NCBI RefSeq assembly: GCF_038003045.1
Contig: NZ_JBBOOK010000001.1
Location: forward strand, 868,001-932,000
Direction: 5' to 3'
DNA from: Sporosarcina sp. FSL W7-1349
GTDB taxonomy: Bacteria > Bacillota > Bacilli > Bacillales_A > Planococcaceae
Length of the DNA stretch: 64,000 nucleotides
Shown here: positions 42,954 through 51,590 of the stretch, piece by piece
Numbering within the stretch: the stretch's first letter is position 1
How the letters are laid out: the number at the start of each line of letters is the position of its first letter
Translations under genes and position numbers: made by a program
Notes under the pieces: generated by a model
The model's input: the letters and a program-made list of their open reading frames with translations, nothing else
Told to the model about the DNA's origin: nothing
Databases searched by the model: none

Positions 42954-43250
42954 TTACCCATCCTCGGAAAGCCGGCTGCCGAATACATGCTTCTCTAGAT
43001 TGGAAATCCGTTTCAGCAAGTCGAAATTCGTTGTGCCGCCCGTTCCGGCAGCAGTTCTCTTCTGGTTTGTCGCCAATTCCTCTTTCAACCGCTCATTTTC
43101 AAGCCGTAATTCCGCGACCATTTTCTTGTATGTCTCGTAATCTTGAATGACATCGTCGAGGAAAAGATCAACCTCTTCCTGATTGTAGCCGCGTAGGCCG
43201 GTCTTGAAGTCTTTTTCAAGAATTGTTTTTGAGTCCAATTTAATTTCCAT
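42954..43250 (-). CDS. gpsB: Cell division adaptor GpsB
   Basis: A 98-residue DivIVA-like coiled-coil protein that links cell division with wall synthesis and shuttles PBP1 between septum and side wall. The N-terminal membrane-binding segment (DFKTGLRGYNQEEVDLFLDDV) is the conserved GpsB/DivIVA domain, followed by a coiled coil to about residue 65, a Gly/Thr linker and a trimerising C-terminal helix (FDLLKRISNLEKHVFG). It starts five bases from the mrfB stop side and lies beside rnpB. Confidence 0.95.
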   Translation of the reverse strand: MEIKLDSKTILEKDFKTGLRGYNQEEVDLFLDDVIQDYETYKKMVAELRLENERLKEELATNQKRTAAGTGGTTNFDLLKRISNLEKHVFGSRLSEDG

Positions 43251-43254
43251 AAGA

Positions 43255-44676
43255 CTACGCCCTTCCGTCTGTCGTTACATAGCTCTCATTATAACATATT
43301 TTGTCCATCCCTGTCTTAATTTGAACGGGAATCAAAGCCTTATTTTGTCGGTTCCTGCGCTTCCCCGGGAAATAGTTTCTGGCAAGCCGTATTTCCCGTT
43401 TCCGCAACTCATTTCCCGCACGTTCGCGGAATTTTCTGGACAGTTCACGGTCTTCTTGGACGTACTGCAACGCCAATTTCGTATTTCCCATCGCCAATTC
43501 TAGCTCTTTCACTTTATGCTCCTGCAGCTTCGCTAATTCCTCCAAAGCCAAAATCCGATGCCGGCCCGTCAATCGGCTCGATGCGATGGAAAATGATTCG
43601 ATCGCAGCCATGAAATCGCCTTTTCGTTTCAAATGAAACCCCAGATGATAGTGAGTCATTGGATGATCAGCCCCATGCTCTTCGATAACCTGTTCGAAAA
43701 GCCGGCCACTACGCTCATAAGATTTCAAATCGGCGAACCATTTCCCGATATTCGTATGGGTGACGGCCGATTCGGTCACATCCGCCTTCAATAGCAGGTC
43801 GGTCGAGCGGATGTATAAAGCGACGAGCGATAGGATATCCCACTCATTATGCAAGAGCACTTTCATCAATAAGTCGGCGCGGCCGTGTTTGACAGCATCC
43901 TGATAGATAATCGGCGCCATATGGCCAGGTATATCCCCGTCGCGACGGAAACCGAGCTGCTCCTCCTCGATCGCCGGAAGCCGGAACGTCCCCATCTCCT
44001 CTTTCCAAATGCGCCGCGAGCCGTGCAGCAAGTCAATCTGATCGTGCTGGAGCAACGGCGGCAAGACGTGGCGGTTCATCGTCCAACGCGTCTCCATTTG
44101 CGGAATATCGAAACTCTTTCCATTATACGTCACGAGCGTCGAGTCCGTTTCCCAAAGCCGTGACGCATAGAGGAATGCCGCTTCATGGTCCGGTCCTGGC
44201 AGGACATACTGCGTCAGGCGGAAAGAATCCGCGGTCTGTTCAATGAATCCCAAAAGAAAAATGAGCGTCCCTGCCCCTTTTAACCCGGTCGTTTCGGTAT
44301 CAAAAAACAGAAGCGGTTTGGACAAATCCGGGGAAAGCGGATGAATCTCCCCCGACCCAGCCCAATTGTCAATCGTGCTCTTCAATCCCGATAAAGCGAT
44401 TTCGCCATGTCGGTAGTCGCTGCCATATTCGACCGTCTTCTTATAGACGATGCCAAAAGGATTCGGTTCTTTCGTCAGGCCGGCCGCCAACCAATTTTGT
44501 TCATAAACGGGCGGTGGAGGGAGTTTCTTTTCCGGGGGCTTACTTCGCTGCGTTTCTGGTTTAGGATCTGCCTTCTTCAACAGCTTCTTCATTTGCATCA
44601 GTTTTTGTTCATACGACATTGCTCGCACACTCCGCAAGGCCCGGAGCCACCGGGCGACTTCTTGTTTGTAATTCAT
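43255..44676 (-). CDS. mrfB: Mitomycin repair exonuclease MrfB (YprB)
   Basis: A 473-residue protein with a DnaQ-like 3'-5' exonuclease domain and a C-terminal TPR-like helical part. Exonuclease motifs: FFDTETTGL (about 123-131), TYNGKSFDIP and HNEWDILSL with the last Asp. The tail has repeat helices (HYHLGFHLKRKGDFMAAIESF). In B. subtilis MrfB works with the helicase MrfA to repair mitomycin-type DNA lesions and the genes are adjacent. Here about 9.3 kb of foreign-looking DNA lies between them. Confidence 0.9.
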   Translation of the reverse strand: MNYKQEVARWLRALRSVRAMSYEQKLMQMKKLLKKADPKPETQRSKPPEKKLPPPPVYEQNWLAAGLTKEPNPFGIVYKKTVEYGSDYRHGEIALSGLKSTIDNWAGSGEIHPLSPDLSKPLLFFDTETTGLKGAGTLIFLLGFIEQTADSFRLTQYVLPGPDHEAAFLYASRLWETDSTLVTYNGKSFDIPQMETRWTMNRHVLPPLLQHDQIDLLHGSRRIWKEEMGTFRLPAIEEEQLGFRRDGDIPGHMAPIIYQDAVKHGRADLLMKVLLHNEWDILSLVALYIRSTDLLLKADVTESAVTHTNIGKWFADLKSYERSGRLFEQVIEEHGADHPMTHYHLGFHLKRKGDFMAAIESFSIASSRLTGRHRILALEELAKLQEHKVKELELAMGNTKLALQYVQEDRELSRKFRERAGNELRKREIRLARNYFPGKRRNRQNKALIPVQIKTGMDKICYNESYVTTDGRA

Positions 44677-44816
44677 GCTACTGGTAGTAAATTATACTAT
44701 ACTTCCAACCTATCTATAAGGAAATCAGTCTTTCGCCATAGGAGCTGTATTTCTTGGGAAATGAAGATGGGGTTGAATGCCGAATTTCCGTTGTGCTTAC
44801 CAAAGTTGGCAGAGTA

Positions 44817-44845
44817 TTGCTGCAAATGATTAACTGACATATAAT
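44817..44845 (+). promoter_or_regulatory. SigmaA-type promoter of the coiled-coil gene
   Basis: TTGCTG, 17 bases, TATAAT, about 74 bases before the ATG of the downstream coiled-coil gene. Confidence 0.6.
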
Positions 44846-44918
44846 AGAAGGAAAGACGGTAGAAAGTCGCTTCAAACGCGAAGAGACCGATGGGGGATCA
44901 GACGAAAGGGTGACTGGA

Positions 44919-45245
44919 ATGAGTGAAGAGCTATTGAAACAAATCTTGGTAGAAATAAAAGACGTCAAATTCGAGTTGATTCAAGTCAAGTCGAATGTGG
45001 ATGTAAACACGAGAATGCTTGCAACATTGAACGAATTGAAGGAAATCCCTCTCTCTTTAGATGACCGCCAAGAGGATATGGACGCCCGACTGGAAAGCCT
45101 TGCAATGGATGTTCATAAAATGCAGGAAGAGGTAATCGTCATCAAAAAACAGATATCTGAAATTCGAAGCGAATTGGAATTCACCTTTCAAAAAACAGTA
45201 AAAAATGAAATGGAATTGTTTAAACTGAGACGTGAGTTCAGCTAA
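44919..45245 (+). CDS. Small coiled-coil protein
   Basis: A 108-residue acidic, almost wholly helical protein with heptad-like spacing (LLKQILVEIKDVKFELIQV, LESLAMDVHKMQEEVIVIKKQISEI). No signal, membrane segment or Cys. I do not recognise a family beyond generic coiled coils often found beside phage or defence genes. The ATG at 44919 follows GAAAGGGTGACTGGA. First gene of the accessory block after mrfB, in the opposite direction to mrfB. Confidence 0.7.
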   Translation: MSEELLKQILVEIKDVKFELIQVKSNVDVNTRMLATLNELKEIPLSLDDRQEDMDARLESLAMDVHKMQEEVIVIKKQISEIRSELEFTFQKTVKNEMELFKLRREFS

Positions 45246-45495
45246 AAGGGGATGAATTTGAGAAGTTGTAAGTTTTATTCCAGCAGAAGATAAAGAGTAG
45301 TATGGTGGCAATTTTGTGGAGCTAAAAGCTTGAATTAGGAATTATTTTTCACGGTTTAATTACTGTGTTATTTTTCATCGTCGGCATAGTAATATTTCAC
45401 TAATTTAAAGAGTGAGTCAAATACATCAGAAAATATTAAAAGACCGTCATTTCATATAGCTACGGTAAACATATATTTAAAAAGAGGTGATTTCA

Positions 45496-46569
45496 GTGGG
45501 ATGGGGTTATAGAAAGAGTATACGGCTCGGAAAAGGTGTGCGATTAAACGTCAGTAAACGCGGTATAGGTGTAAGTGCAGGAGTGAAAGGTTTTCGTGTA
45601 GGAACCGGCCCTTCTGGTTCGAGAATACGAGCCACCTTACCGGGAACCGGTCTTTATTATGAAAAGCGCCTAGGTTCCGGAACAAAAAAGAAGCATTCTT
45701 CTGCACAATTTCTGAAAGAAGTAAATCCGCAGACATCCTTTACTGGTGCAAATGAAGTCCAAGAATATGAATTTCTGCTTCATGCAATATCAACTGTTCA
45801 TACAGAACCAGTTAAATCGGTGAATTGGGTCAAATTATCAACAGAAAGGGCTCCTTTCTCCAAAAATGCTGCTGGACCAAATGAACAGCAGGCAATAGCC
45901 AAATTAAATAATTTCAAGCCGTCCTTTCTTGATAAACTTTTTTCAAGAACTGAGGCACGAAGGGCAATTTTACAAGAAGAGATTCTAAACGCCAAAATAG
46001 CGGATCGAGAACTTACCAGTGATAGGGAAAGAAAAACTCAACTTGCGAATCGTGTGCTAGCTCATGAAGGTCAAGCACTAATTGATGCGTTGAAAGAAGT
46101 GGCTCCTTTTCAAAGTATCCTGCGATTAGGCGGTCTCATAACGGCCTATATTACAGATAGCGATATTATTAACATCGAATTCAACACAAATTCAGAAACT
46201 GTGATTCCAACCGAAACGAAAACGTTGACAACAGCTGGAAATGTGTCTGTACGAAAAATGGGTGTTAATCGGCACAATGAACTGCTGTACTCCTTCGTAA
46301 CAGGAGGAGCGATCACGATTGCAAAGGAATGCTTTGCTGTGCTCCCTGTAAACGAGATATACGTACATTGTGTAGATACACTCATTAATCCATCTACAGG
46401 TAGAGAAGAAGAGAATGTATATTTATCCGCTCTTTTCGATAGAGAACAAGTTGAAACAATTGTTTATGAAAAAATAGATCCAGGGGAAACTTTAAAACTT
46501 TTTAAACACGAGATGAGATTTCTAAAAACAAAAGGTTTTCAACCGGTAACTAAGCTAGAAGGTGATTGA
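45496..46569 (+). CDS. DUF4236-domain protein
   Basis: A 357-residue protein starting with the DUF4236 module (residues 1-55: GYRKSIRLGKGVRLNVSKRGIGVSAG, GPSGSRIRATLPGTGLYY), a short beta-rich domain of unknown function common in accessory DNA. The remaining 300 residues are a helical linker and an alpha/beta domain with no known motif. The GTG at 45496 matches DUF4236 starts and has AGAGGTGATTTCA upstream. It is joined directly to the following nuclease-like gene (TGAATG), so the two proteins probably work together. Confidence 0.75.
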   Translation: MGWGYRKSIRLGKGVRLNVSKRGIGVSAGVKGFRVGTGPSGSRIRATLPGTGLYYEKRLGSGTKKKHSSAQFLKEVNPQTSFTGANEVQEYEFLLHAISTVHTEPVKSVNWVKLSTERAPFSKNAAGPNEQQAIAKLNNFKPSFLDKLFSRTEARRAILQEEILNAKIADRELTSDRERKTQLANRVLAHEGQALIDALKEVAPFQSILRLGGLITAYITDSDIINIEFNTNSETVIPTETKTLTTAGNVSVRKMGVNRHNELLYSFVTGGAITIAKECFAVLPVNEIYVHCVDTLINPSTGREEENVYLSALFDREQVETIVYEKIDPGETLKLFKHEMRFLKTKGFQPVTKLEGD

Positions 46570-47619
46570 ATGCAATATTTACTAGGATGTCTTGGTTTGA
46601 TTATAGTCATTGCGATAATCATAGCCATTGTACAGTGGCTGTTCAGTAATATCATAGGAATTTTTGGTCTTGCTATCGCAGCGTGGGCGGGCTATCAATG
46701 GTATCAAAATCGAAAACTAGGGGCTAAATCAAAAGTGCCAGCTATTATCTTGGCTTTTGGCTTGTTGATTGCTTTTTCGGGTTTCTCTTCTGCTCCTGAT
46801 GATGAGGTCGTGCAAGATAAACAGGATGTAAAACTAGAAGAAGAGCCCTCAAAATTGGACGATAAAGAAAGCAAGCCTTCTGATGTTAAAGAAACAACTG
46901 TTCCAGTTAACACATCAGATACTTCCGAGGCCAATAAGAAAATACCGGTTGAACTTGTGGAAGTAATCGACGGCAATACAATTAGAATCTTATACGATGG
47001 CCAAGAACAGAATGTCCGTTATCTGCTAATTGACACACCTGCAACAAATCATCCCCAACTTGGGGGGCAGCCTTTTGGAAAAGAAGCAAAAGAACGCAAC
47101 CAAGAGTTGGTGGAAAGCGGTAAATTGGAGATCGAGTTTGATGTCAGCGAACAAGTTGATAAAGATGATCACCTACTTGCTTATATTTATGTAGACGGCA
47201 AGAGTGTTCAAAAAATGTTACTGAGTGAGGGTATGGCCCGAGTTGCTAATATTCATCCACCGAACATACGACATTTAGATCCGTATGAAAAATCTCAGGC
47301 GCAGGCAAAGAAAGAAAAACTTGGAATTTGGTCCGTGGAAAACTATGTAACAGATACAGGGTTTGACGTTAAAGAAGTGGCGGAAGAGAAACAAGATGTT
47401 CCAAAGACTGAAAACGATTCTACCAATACTAATACGCCACCTGCCACAATAACGAAACCAGTTGAAACACCGCCAGCAGTCACCCCTCCTCCACGGGAAA
47501 CAGAATGGTTTCAAAATTGCACGGAGTTAAGAAGTAAGTATCCAAGTGGCGTGTCCGAGAGCCATCCGGCTTATCAGCGCAAAATGGATCGTGATAAAGA
47601 TGGCTGGGCATGTGAGTAA
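46570..47619 (+). CDS. Membrane-anchored SNase-fold protein with excalibur domain, catalytic residues lost
   Basis: A 349-residue protein: two hydrophobic helices (about 3-43 and 56-76), a Lys/Asp/Glu linker, a staphylococcal-nuclease-like domain (about 125-260), a Thr/Pro linker and a C-terminal excalibur domain (FQNCTELRSKYPSG...MDRDKDGWACE). Compared with S. aureus nuclease, DGDT is DGNT (residue 136), DTPE is DTPA (158) and the KYGR Arg is His (201), so three catalytic or calcium-binding residues are changed while the fold-bearing SQAQAKKEKLGIW is kept. It is probably a binding protein rather than a nuclease. Coupled to the DUF4236 gene. Confidence 0.8.
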   Translation: MQYLLGCLGLIIVIAIIIAIVQWLFSNIIGIFGLAIAAWAGYQWYQNRKLGAKSKVPAIILAFGLLIAFSGFSSAPDDEVVQDKQDVKLEEEPSKLDDKESKPSDVKETTVPVNTSDTSEANKKIPVELVEVIDGNTIRILYDGQEQNVRYLLIDTPATNHPQLGGQPFGKEAKERNQELVESGKLEIEFDVSEQVDKDDHLLAYIYVDGKSVQKMLLSEGMARVANIHPPNIRHLDPYEKSQAQAKKEKLGIWSVENYVTDTGFDVKEVAEEKQDVPKTENDSTNTNTPPATITKPVETPPAVTPPPRETEWFQNCTELRSKYPSGVSESHPAYQRKMDRDKDGWACE

Positions 47620-47671
47620 CAAAAAGCAATTAGGTTGTGAAGTGAGGCAATTAAGTTAACGCACATACTAC

Positions 47672-47703
47672 TGGGAGGAATGGGCCGAACAGGTCCTCTC
47701 CCA
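47672..47703 (+). terminator. Terminator of the DUF4236/SNase unit
   Basis: TGGGAG(GA)/(TC)CTCCCA-type stem followed by TTTTCATT, about 50 bases after the stop. The remaining bases up to 47916 contain no gene; a TTGACA at 47729 lacks a good -10. Confidence 0.6.
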
Positions 47704-47916
47704 TTTTCATTACACTTCCCCGGTTAAAATTGACATATTCAACATTCGTTGGAGATACGGTATCCGAATAATGCTGCCGGACTCCCATTGTTTGGATGGA
47801 TTCGTTGATTGAAATACGAGACATAACCTGTAAGCTTTTTCAATACCCAAAGAGTGTGGAAGGTGAAGCAAAGTAATTAAGAAACTACTAATTTAATTTG
47901 ACGGGAGGTATTTTCA

Positions 47917-48543
47917 TTGAGAAGTATTACGTATTTAGACTCTCTCAAAAAAGTGAATGAACAAATTACGAACAATGAAATAATCAAGGTTTTATTCATT
48001 GACTTAATTAAACTATGTATCAATAAAAAAGATTATCTGGCTTTAGTTGAGAAGACAGCAAACATGTTTTATATCCCAAGTGAGGATGCGCAGTTTCTTC
48101 TATTTGATATCAGTCGAAAAGATAATTTAGAGAACGCCTGGTCGGAGGTCGGCAAAGAATTACATAGTCTTTTAAGACTCGTTGCTTTGACATACGGAGA
48201 AATGATAGGTGAGATACGCCGCTTCACCTTATCAAAGGACAAATTACTTGTAACTAAAAGTTCTCTCTCCAATTACGATGATAAAATCGGTGTTAATTTT
48301 AAAAGAATTGATGGAGAGTCTTTTTATTTCGAAATGAATTTCAATGGCATGGTTTCTTTCGCATTGCAAGTCATTAATGTCTTTAGAGAAAATATAGAAA
48401 AAAACAGAATCTCTAACAGAGATAAAGAACTATTCGATCAAGCTTTACAACTTAGAGCTGCGGGCACATTACTTACTCACTCATTTGACCGGGACCAGAC
48501 CGCAAAGGATGGTGATAATAGTGGCCATGGAATCGACAAGTAA
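47917..48543 (+). CDS. Unrecognised 208-residue protein
   Basis: A soluble, mostly helical N-terminal domain (about 1-90, TNNEIIKVLFIDLIKLCINKK...LENAWSEVGKEL) and a beta-containing middle (VTKSSLSNYDDKIGVNFKRI, FYFEMNFNGMVSFAL), then a polar tail rich in Asp. No motif I can name. It starts with TTG after a strong GGGAGGT site. Its end overlaps the next gene, which encodes a coiled-coil protein with a C-terminal membrane helix, so they form a two-gene unit closed by a very strong terminator. AT-rich compared with the flanking core genes. Confidence 0.65.
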   Translation: MRSITYLDSLKKVNEQITNNEIIKVLFIDLIKLCINKKDYLALVEKTANMFYIPSEDAQFLLFDISRKDNLENAWSEVGKELHSLLRLVALTYGEMIGEIRRFTLSKDKLLVTKSSLSNYDDKIGVNFKRIDGESFYFEMNFNGMVSFALQVINVFRENIEKNRISNRDKELFDQALQLRAAGTLLTHSFDRDQTAKDGDNSGHGIDK

Positions 48544-49024
48544 CATTTTTCCCTTTGAAGATTATGCAAAAATGGAATATGACAAGCCTCCTCTTCCGCA
48601 AGACATTTCTCAAATAATCAGTCAAAACTCGTTCGAAATAGGGTATACTAAAGAAAACGATCCACAAGAAGAAAAAGGAGGCGAAAATATTATGCAATCG
48701 AAAGAGTATATTGATGTACGAATCGATGCTTTAGAAAAGAATATTAGTCAACGCTTCCAAGCTCAAGAAAATTTATTTTCAGAAAAACTAAATACTTTGA
48801 GTGCTAAATTTGACGGCCAACATAACTTAATTGTAAATAAAATTGACTCCCTCTCAGACGGGATAAAAAAAGATATTGACATTATTACTCAAAAGAAAAT
48901 TGATGACTTTCAGGAGACGTTAGATAAACAAAAACGAGAGAACAAAAGCTTTACCTGGATGGTTGTGGGTATAGCAGTAGCCGCCGCGACATTGATGGCG
49001 ACTCTGGTCCCTATTATTTTCTAG
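48527..49024 (+). CDS. Coiled-coil protein with C-terminal membrane helix
   Basis: About 165 residues: a polar N-terminal part (SNIFPFEDYAKME), a long coiled coil (about 60-138) and a C-terminal transmembrane helix (about 140-162, WMVVGIAVAAATLMATLVPIIF), which is a tail-anchored or XhlA-like layout. XhlA-type proteins join coiled coil and C-terminal helix in phage lysis modules, but this one is longer. The start is unsure: ATG 48527, an in-frame GTG two codons earlier, or ATG 48509. It overlaps the upstream gene by about 17 bases. Confidence 0.65.
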   Translation: MESTSNIFPFEDYAKMEYDKPPLPQDISQIISQNSFEIGYTKENDPQEEKGGENIMQSKEYIDVRIDALEKNISQRFQAQENLFSEKLNTLSAKFDGQHNLIVNKIDSLSDGIKKDIDIITQKKIDDFQETLDKQKRENKSFTWMVVGIAVAAATLMATLVPIIF

Positions 49025-49053
49025 AAAATTCCGCCCTACCGTGAAAACCACTG

Positions 49054-49100
49054 AAAAAGAGGTGTATTCTGTTCTTAATTGAACAGAATACACCTCTTTT
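49054..49100 (+). terminator. Strong terminator after the two-gene unit
   Basis: A perfect 20-bp stem AAAGAGGTGTATTCTGTTC / GAACAGAATACACCTCTTT with a 6-base loop and TTTT; A-tract on the other side allows bidirectional use. Confidence 0.9.
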
Positions 49101-49112
49101 CATTCACTATTT

Positions 49113-49520
49113 TCATCCTTTTTCGTTCACCAGTTTAAGTATTCGTATCCGTTTCAGATTGTCGGCAAATATTGTAGTATCCGCCTGAAGTTCCATTCCA
49201 AATAAACCCGCCGGTTGGGCTGTATTGTACCCATATGGATTTTCATACTCATTATTTTCCGCTTCGATTTTACAACGATTTCGGACGAACTCTTTAATTT
49301 CCTCGGTTTCCTGAAATGCGGCCTGCGCTTCATGTTCCGTGGACTTGATCGTGATGGAATTTTAGCCCCTTCCTTGTAACAACCTTCTCTTGATAGACAC
49401 GTTTTACACTTTTCGATATCAAAATAAAACGTCATCGATTGATTGGTTTTTTGTCCCTTCTTGCCGATGTGGACATCCGTGTTGCCATATGACCTGCCAG
49501 GAATTCAAATATGCCTGCAT
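49113..49520 (-). pseudogene. IS1182-type transposase, 3' remnant with frameshift
   Basis: Minus-strand translation gives AGHMATR, then KCKTCLSREGCYKEGAK, then after a frame change TIKSTEHEAQAAFQETEEI, the KIEAENNEYENPYGYNTAQ segment and LFGMELQAD...NLKRIRILK. This is the C-terminal third of IS1182/DDE transposases (zinc-knuckle-like Cys region, YKIEA...GY...G, IFAVNLKR). The 5' two thirds are missing and the frame is broken. No inverted repeats were found. It marks past insertion in this accessory block. Confidence 0.75.
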
Positions 49521-49625
49521 CTTGATTAAAGCCAAATTCTTTCGCTCACGCTCCGTTTGCAAGGATCAGATTTCATTAACACTTTCAATCCCAGCGTCCA
49601 ATACCCTGCAACCTTAAAATAAAAA

Positions 49626-49643
49626 AACGCCCGGTTGGACGCT
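49626..49643 (-). terminator. Terminator of the 80-residue gene
   Basis: Minus-strand AGCGTCC AACC GGGCGTT stem (two G-T pairs) followed by TTTTTT. Confidence 0.65.
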
Positions 49644-49665
49644 CTCAATTAATCGCTTAATGTGC

Positions 49666-49908
49666 TTATTTGTTTTTAATATACTCCATACCTTTTGGCG
49701 TTATTGCCAAAACCAGGTTATCTGTCCCTTGCCCACTATCCACGGCATATTCATTTTCGATAAGAGAGTCAATGGCCAGTTTGCTGTTGACGTCGGCGCT
49801 TAGCATGGCTTTAGGTAAGGTATAGCTTTCTCCGTTATTAGCAAAATAATAATCATAAAGGCTTTGCAACAGCATATCCGATAGTTTGTTGACTTCTTCA
49901 TTTGTCAT
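49666..49908 (-). CDS. Small winged-helix-like protein
   Basis: An 80-residue protein with a strong GGAGGGATGATCA site. The pattern (VNKLSDMLLQSLYDYY, DVNSKLAIDSLIENEYAVDSGQG, LVLAITPKGMEYIKNK) reads as three helices and a beta wing ending in the ITPKG..Y motif common in YjcQ-like and other winged helix proteins. DNA binding is possible but not shown. I cannot name the family with confidence. Confidence 0.65.
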   Translation of the reverse strand: MTNEEVNKLSDMLLQSLYDYYFANNGESYTLPKAMLSADVNSKLAIDSLIENEYAVDSGQGTDNLVLAITPKGMEYIKNK

Positions 49909-50064
49909 TGATCATCCCTCCTTACCTACCACTATTCGATAAACCAGAGGGGGAAACCTTCATTTGATATCTTCGCCGGAATACTCTATCCTAGAGCGTC
50001 TCCCCAATCCTCTTTCAAATATGTACTATCGGTGTAAAAAGTATGCTTTTTAGAAACATTAGTA

Positions 50065-50622
50065 TCAAAAAGTTAATCCTTTGTTCAACCAAGGAAGAAG
50101 TTCTTCATGTTTATAGTTTTTTCTAGTTTCTGAAATAATTTGAGGAAGAAAAATATCAATAGAATCCGTTAATGAATTTAGGGCTTGTAGGACAGTCCCA
50201 TTTTCAAATCGAGACAATGTCTCTGGTAACTCATCCTCGTCTAAAATAAAGTATTCTCCATTCGGAAGAACCATAATATCAATAATCAAATCCTCAAAGG
50301 ATACCAACTGATCGGTCATGTATGTATTTTTTACAATATTAAAATAGGAACCTAAATACTTCCCTTTTTCATCTCTCCAAACGTATAAATTATACGGACG
50401 ATCTTTCCAGTAATAACCGATTGTATAACTACCTTTAGGTATAGATAATTTTGTTTTATTTGCTCTCATCGTAAAGGAATTTTGTATAGCATGGAAAAGT
50501 ACTACACTATTACTTTGTGCTTTTAATAACTTACACCTATGTTCTACCACTACTGAATCATACCGTATTTTTCTTTCTATTATGTTATCCCCACGTTGAA
50601 TAGGGAGTGTACTTAAATCCAT
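50065..50622 (-). CDS. DUF402 protein (possible nucleoside phosphatase)
   Basis: A 185-residue protein of the DUF402/FomD-like family, which includes nucleoside di/triphosphatase YgaC (Ntdp). Family features: YYWKDRPYNLYVWRD, YFNIVKNTYMTD, FEDLIIDIMVLPNGEYFILDEDEL with the clustered acidic metal ligands. ATG 50622 has an excellent GGAGGCAACCAAAC site. The frame remains open for 42 codons further upstream, but those lie before the ribosome binding site. Located in the accessory block, transcribed leftward. Confidence 0.8.
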   Translation of the reverse strand: MDLSTLPIQRGDNIIERKIRYDSVVVEHRCKLLKAQSNSVVLFHAIQNSFTMRANKTKLSIPKGSYTIGYYWKDRPYNLYVWRDEKGKYLGSYFNIVKNTYMTDQLVSFEDLIIDIMVLPNGEYFILDEDELPETLSRFENGTVLQALNSLTDSIDIFLPQIISETRKNYKHEELLPWLNKGLTF

Positions 50623-50828
50623 GTTTGGTTGCCTCCTATGCCCATGTTCATTCCAAACAAATCGTAACATAGATTTAAGCAAATAAAAGTGCTCATGGGA
50701 CTGAGCGTCTTTATTTGCTATTTCTATTTGTGTTTTCTTCCTCATCAATCAAACCGGATAAAGTATTTCGTTGGTCTTTTATTATTCACTGATTAGAAAA
50801 TAGAACATAATATAATTTAGAATGCAGT

Positions 50829-51080
50829 TATGATAGGGATGCAGAGCATTTTACCACGTCTTGCCATTTAATTTTTGCTAATCAATCCCCTTCCCAAGGT
50901 GATAAAGATAAAATAATAAAAATTAGGCACTGCCAAACATTTCAGTCTCTCCATTTCCAACTAACTGGGAAGGAACCAGCTCCCGAAACCACAGAAGACT
51001 TTACAAAAGACTATTTGGGCGATGTAAAATCGGTCTTTATGAATGAGCCTGATGAGCGCATTCATGCTGTTTGGTTCTAA
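50829..51080 (+). pseudogene. Start-less open frame, C-terminal remnant of an unknown gene
   Basis: An 83-codon frame without start or ribosome binding site: FQLTGKEPAPETTEDFTKDY then VKSVFMNEPDERIHAVWF and stop. The end resembles the xRIHxVWY strand of Era/dynamin-like GTPase domains, but the P-loop part is absent. Treated as a decayed fragment; the function is a guess. The interval 50623-50828 otherwise shows nothing. Confidence 0.35.
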
Positions 51081-51122
51081 TACTTTTTAAATCATAGCTA
51101 GTGTTAAAAAGGAGGCTTGTTA

Positions 51123-51383
51123 ATGTACAACGCAAATAAACCAGAGGTCGGACCAAATTCTGACTCTCCCGAAATATTCGCAGCCAAGCTTGCTTTGCTC
51201 GGGGCGGCACTTTCTACATTGGGTGATGGAATTTCGACAATTGCCGCAGGTATTGCACTACAAGAACTAGAACGTTCAAATCAGCAAGGTTCTCAAGGTC
51301 AACTAACAAAAGAACTGGACAAAATGCAAAAACAAATTGATCAACTAAATTATCAAATTAAAAGAATGGGAAAAATTAATTAA
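51123..51383 (+). CDS. Small amphipathic protein
   Basis: An 86-residue protein with an optimal AAGGAGG site seven bases before the ATG. Residues 17-48 are Ala/Leu/Gly-rich and weakly hydrophobic (KLALLGAALSTLGDGISTIAAGIALQELE). Residues 52-84 are Gln/Lys-rich coiled coil (ELDKMQKQIDQLNYQIKRM). No family recognised. It sits between a decayed fragment and the mrfA-like remnant. The stretch 51384-51590 holds no gene or clear signal. Confidence 0.6.
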   Translation: MYNANKPEVGPNSDSPEIFAAKLALLGAALSTLGDGISTIAAGIALQELERSNQQGSQGQLTKELDKMQKQIDQLNYQIKRMGKIN

Positions 51384-51590
51384 TAATCGGAAGCTATTTT
51401 AATGAATTTATAATTTCCAGAATAAAAAAAGGGCTTTTTTTTATTTTCATTCCCAATAATATCTCTTCTGCCCTTCCTCTTCGAAGTATGGTTGCCAAAA
51501 GTGATGGTATAAAAATTCGATGATTAGGCGCGGACAAATTTGATGATCGCATTGGCATTAACCGTTAAATGATTTACACACTAATAAAAA

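Noticed and set aside
42522..43150. Open frames of 93-125 codons on the plus strand
   Set aside because: They lie on the complement of RNase P RNA and gpsB.
50623..50748. N-terminal extension of the DUF402 protein by 42 codons
   Set aside because: The excellent ribosome binding site lies inside this extension and points to ATG 50622.
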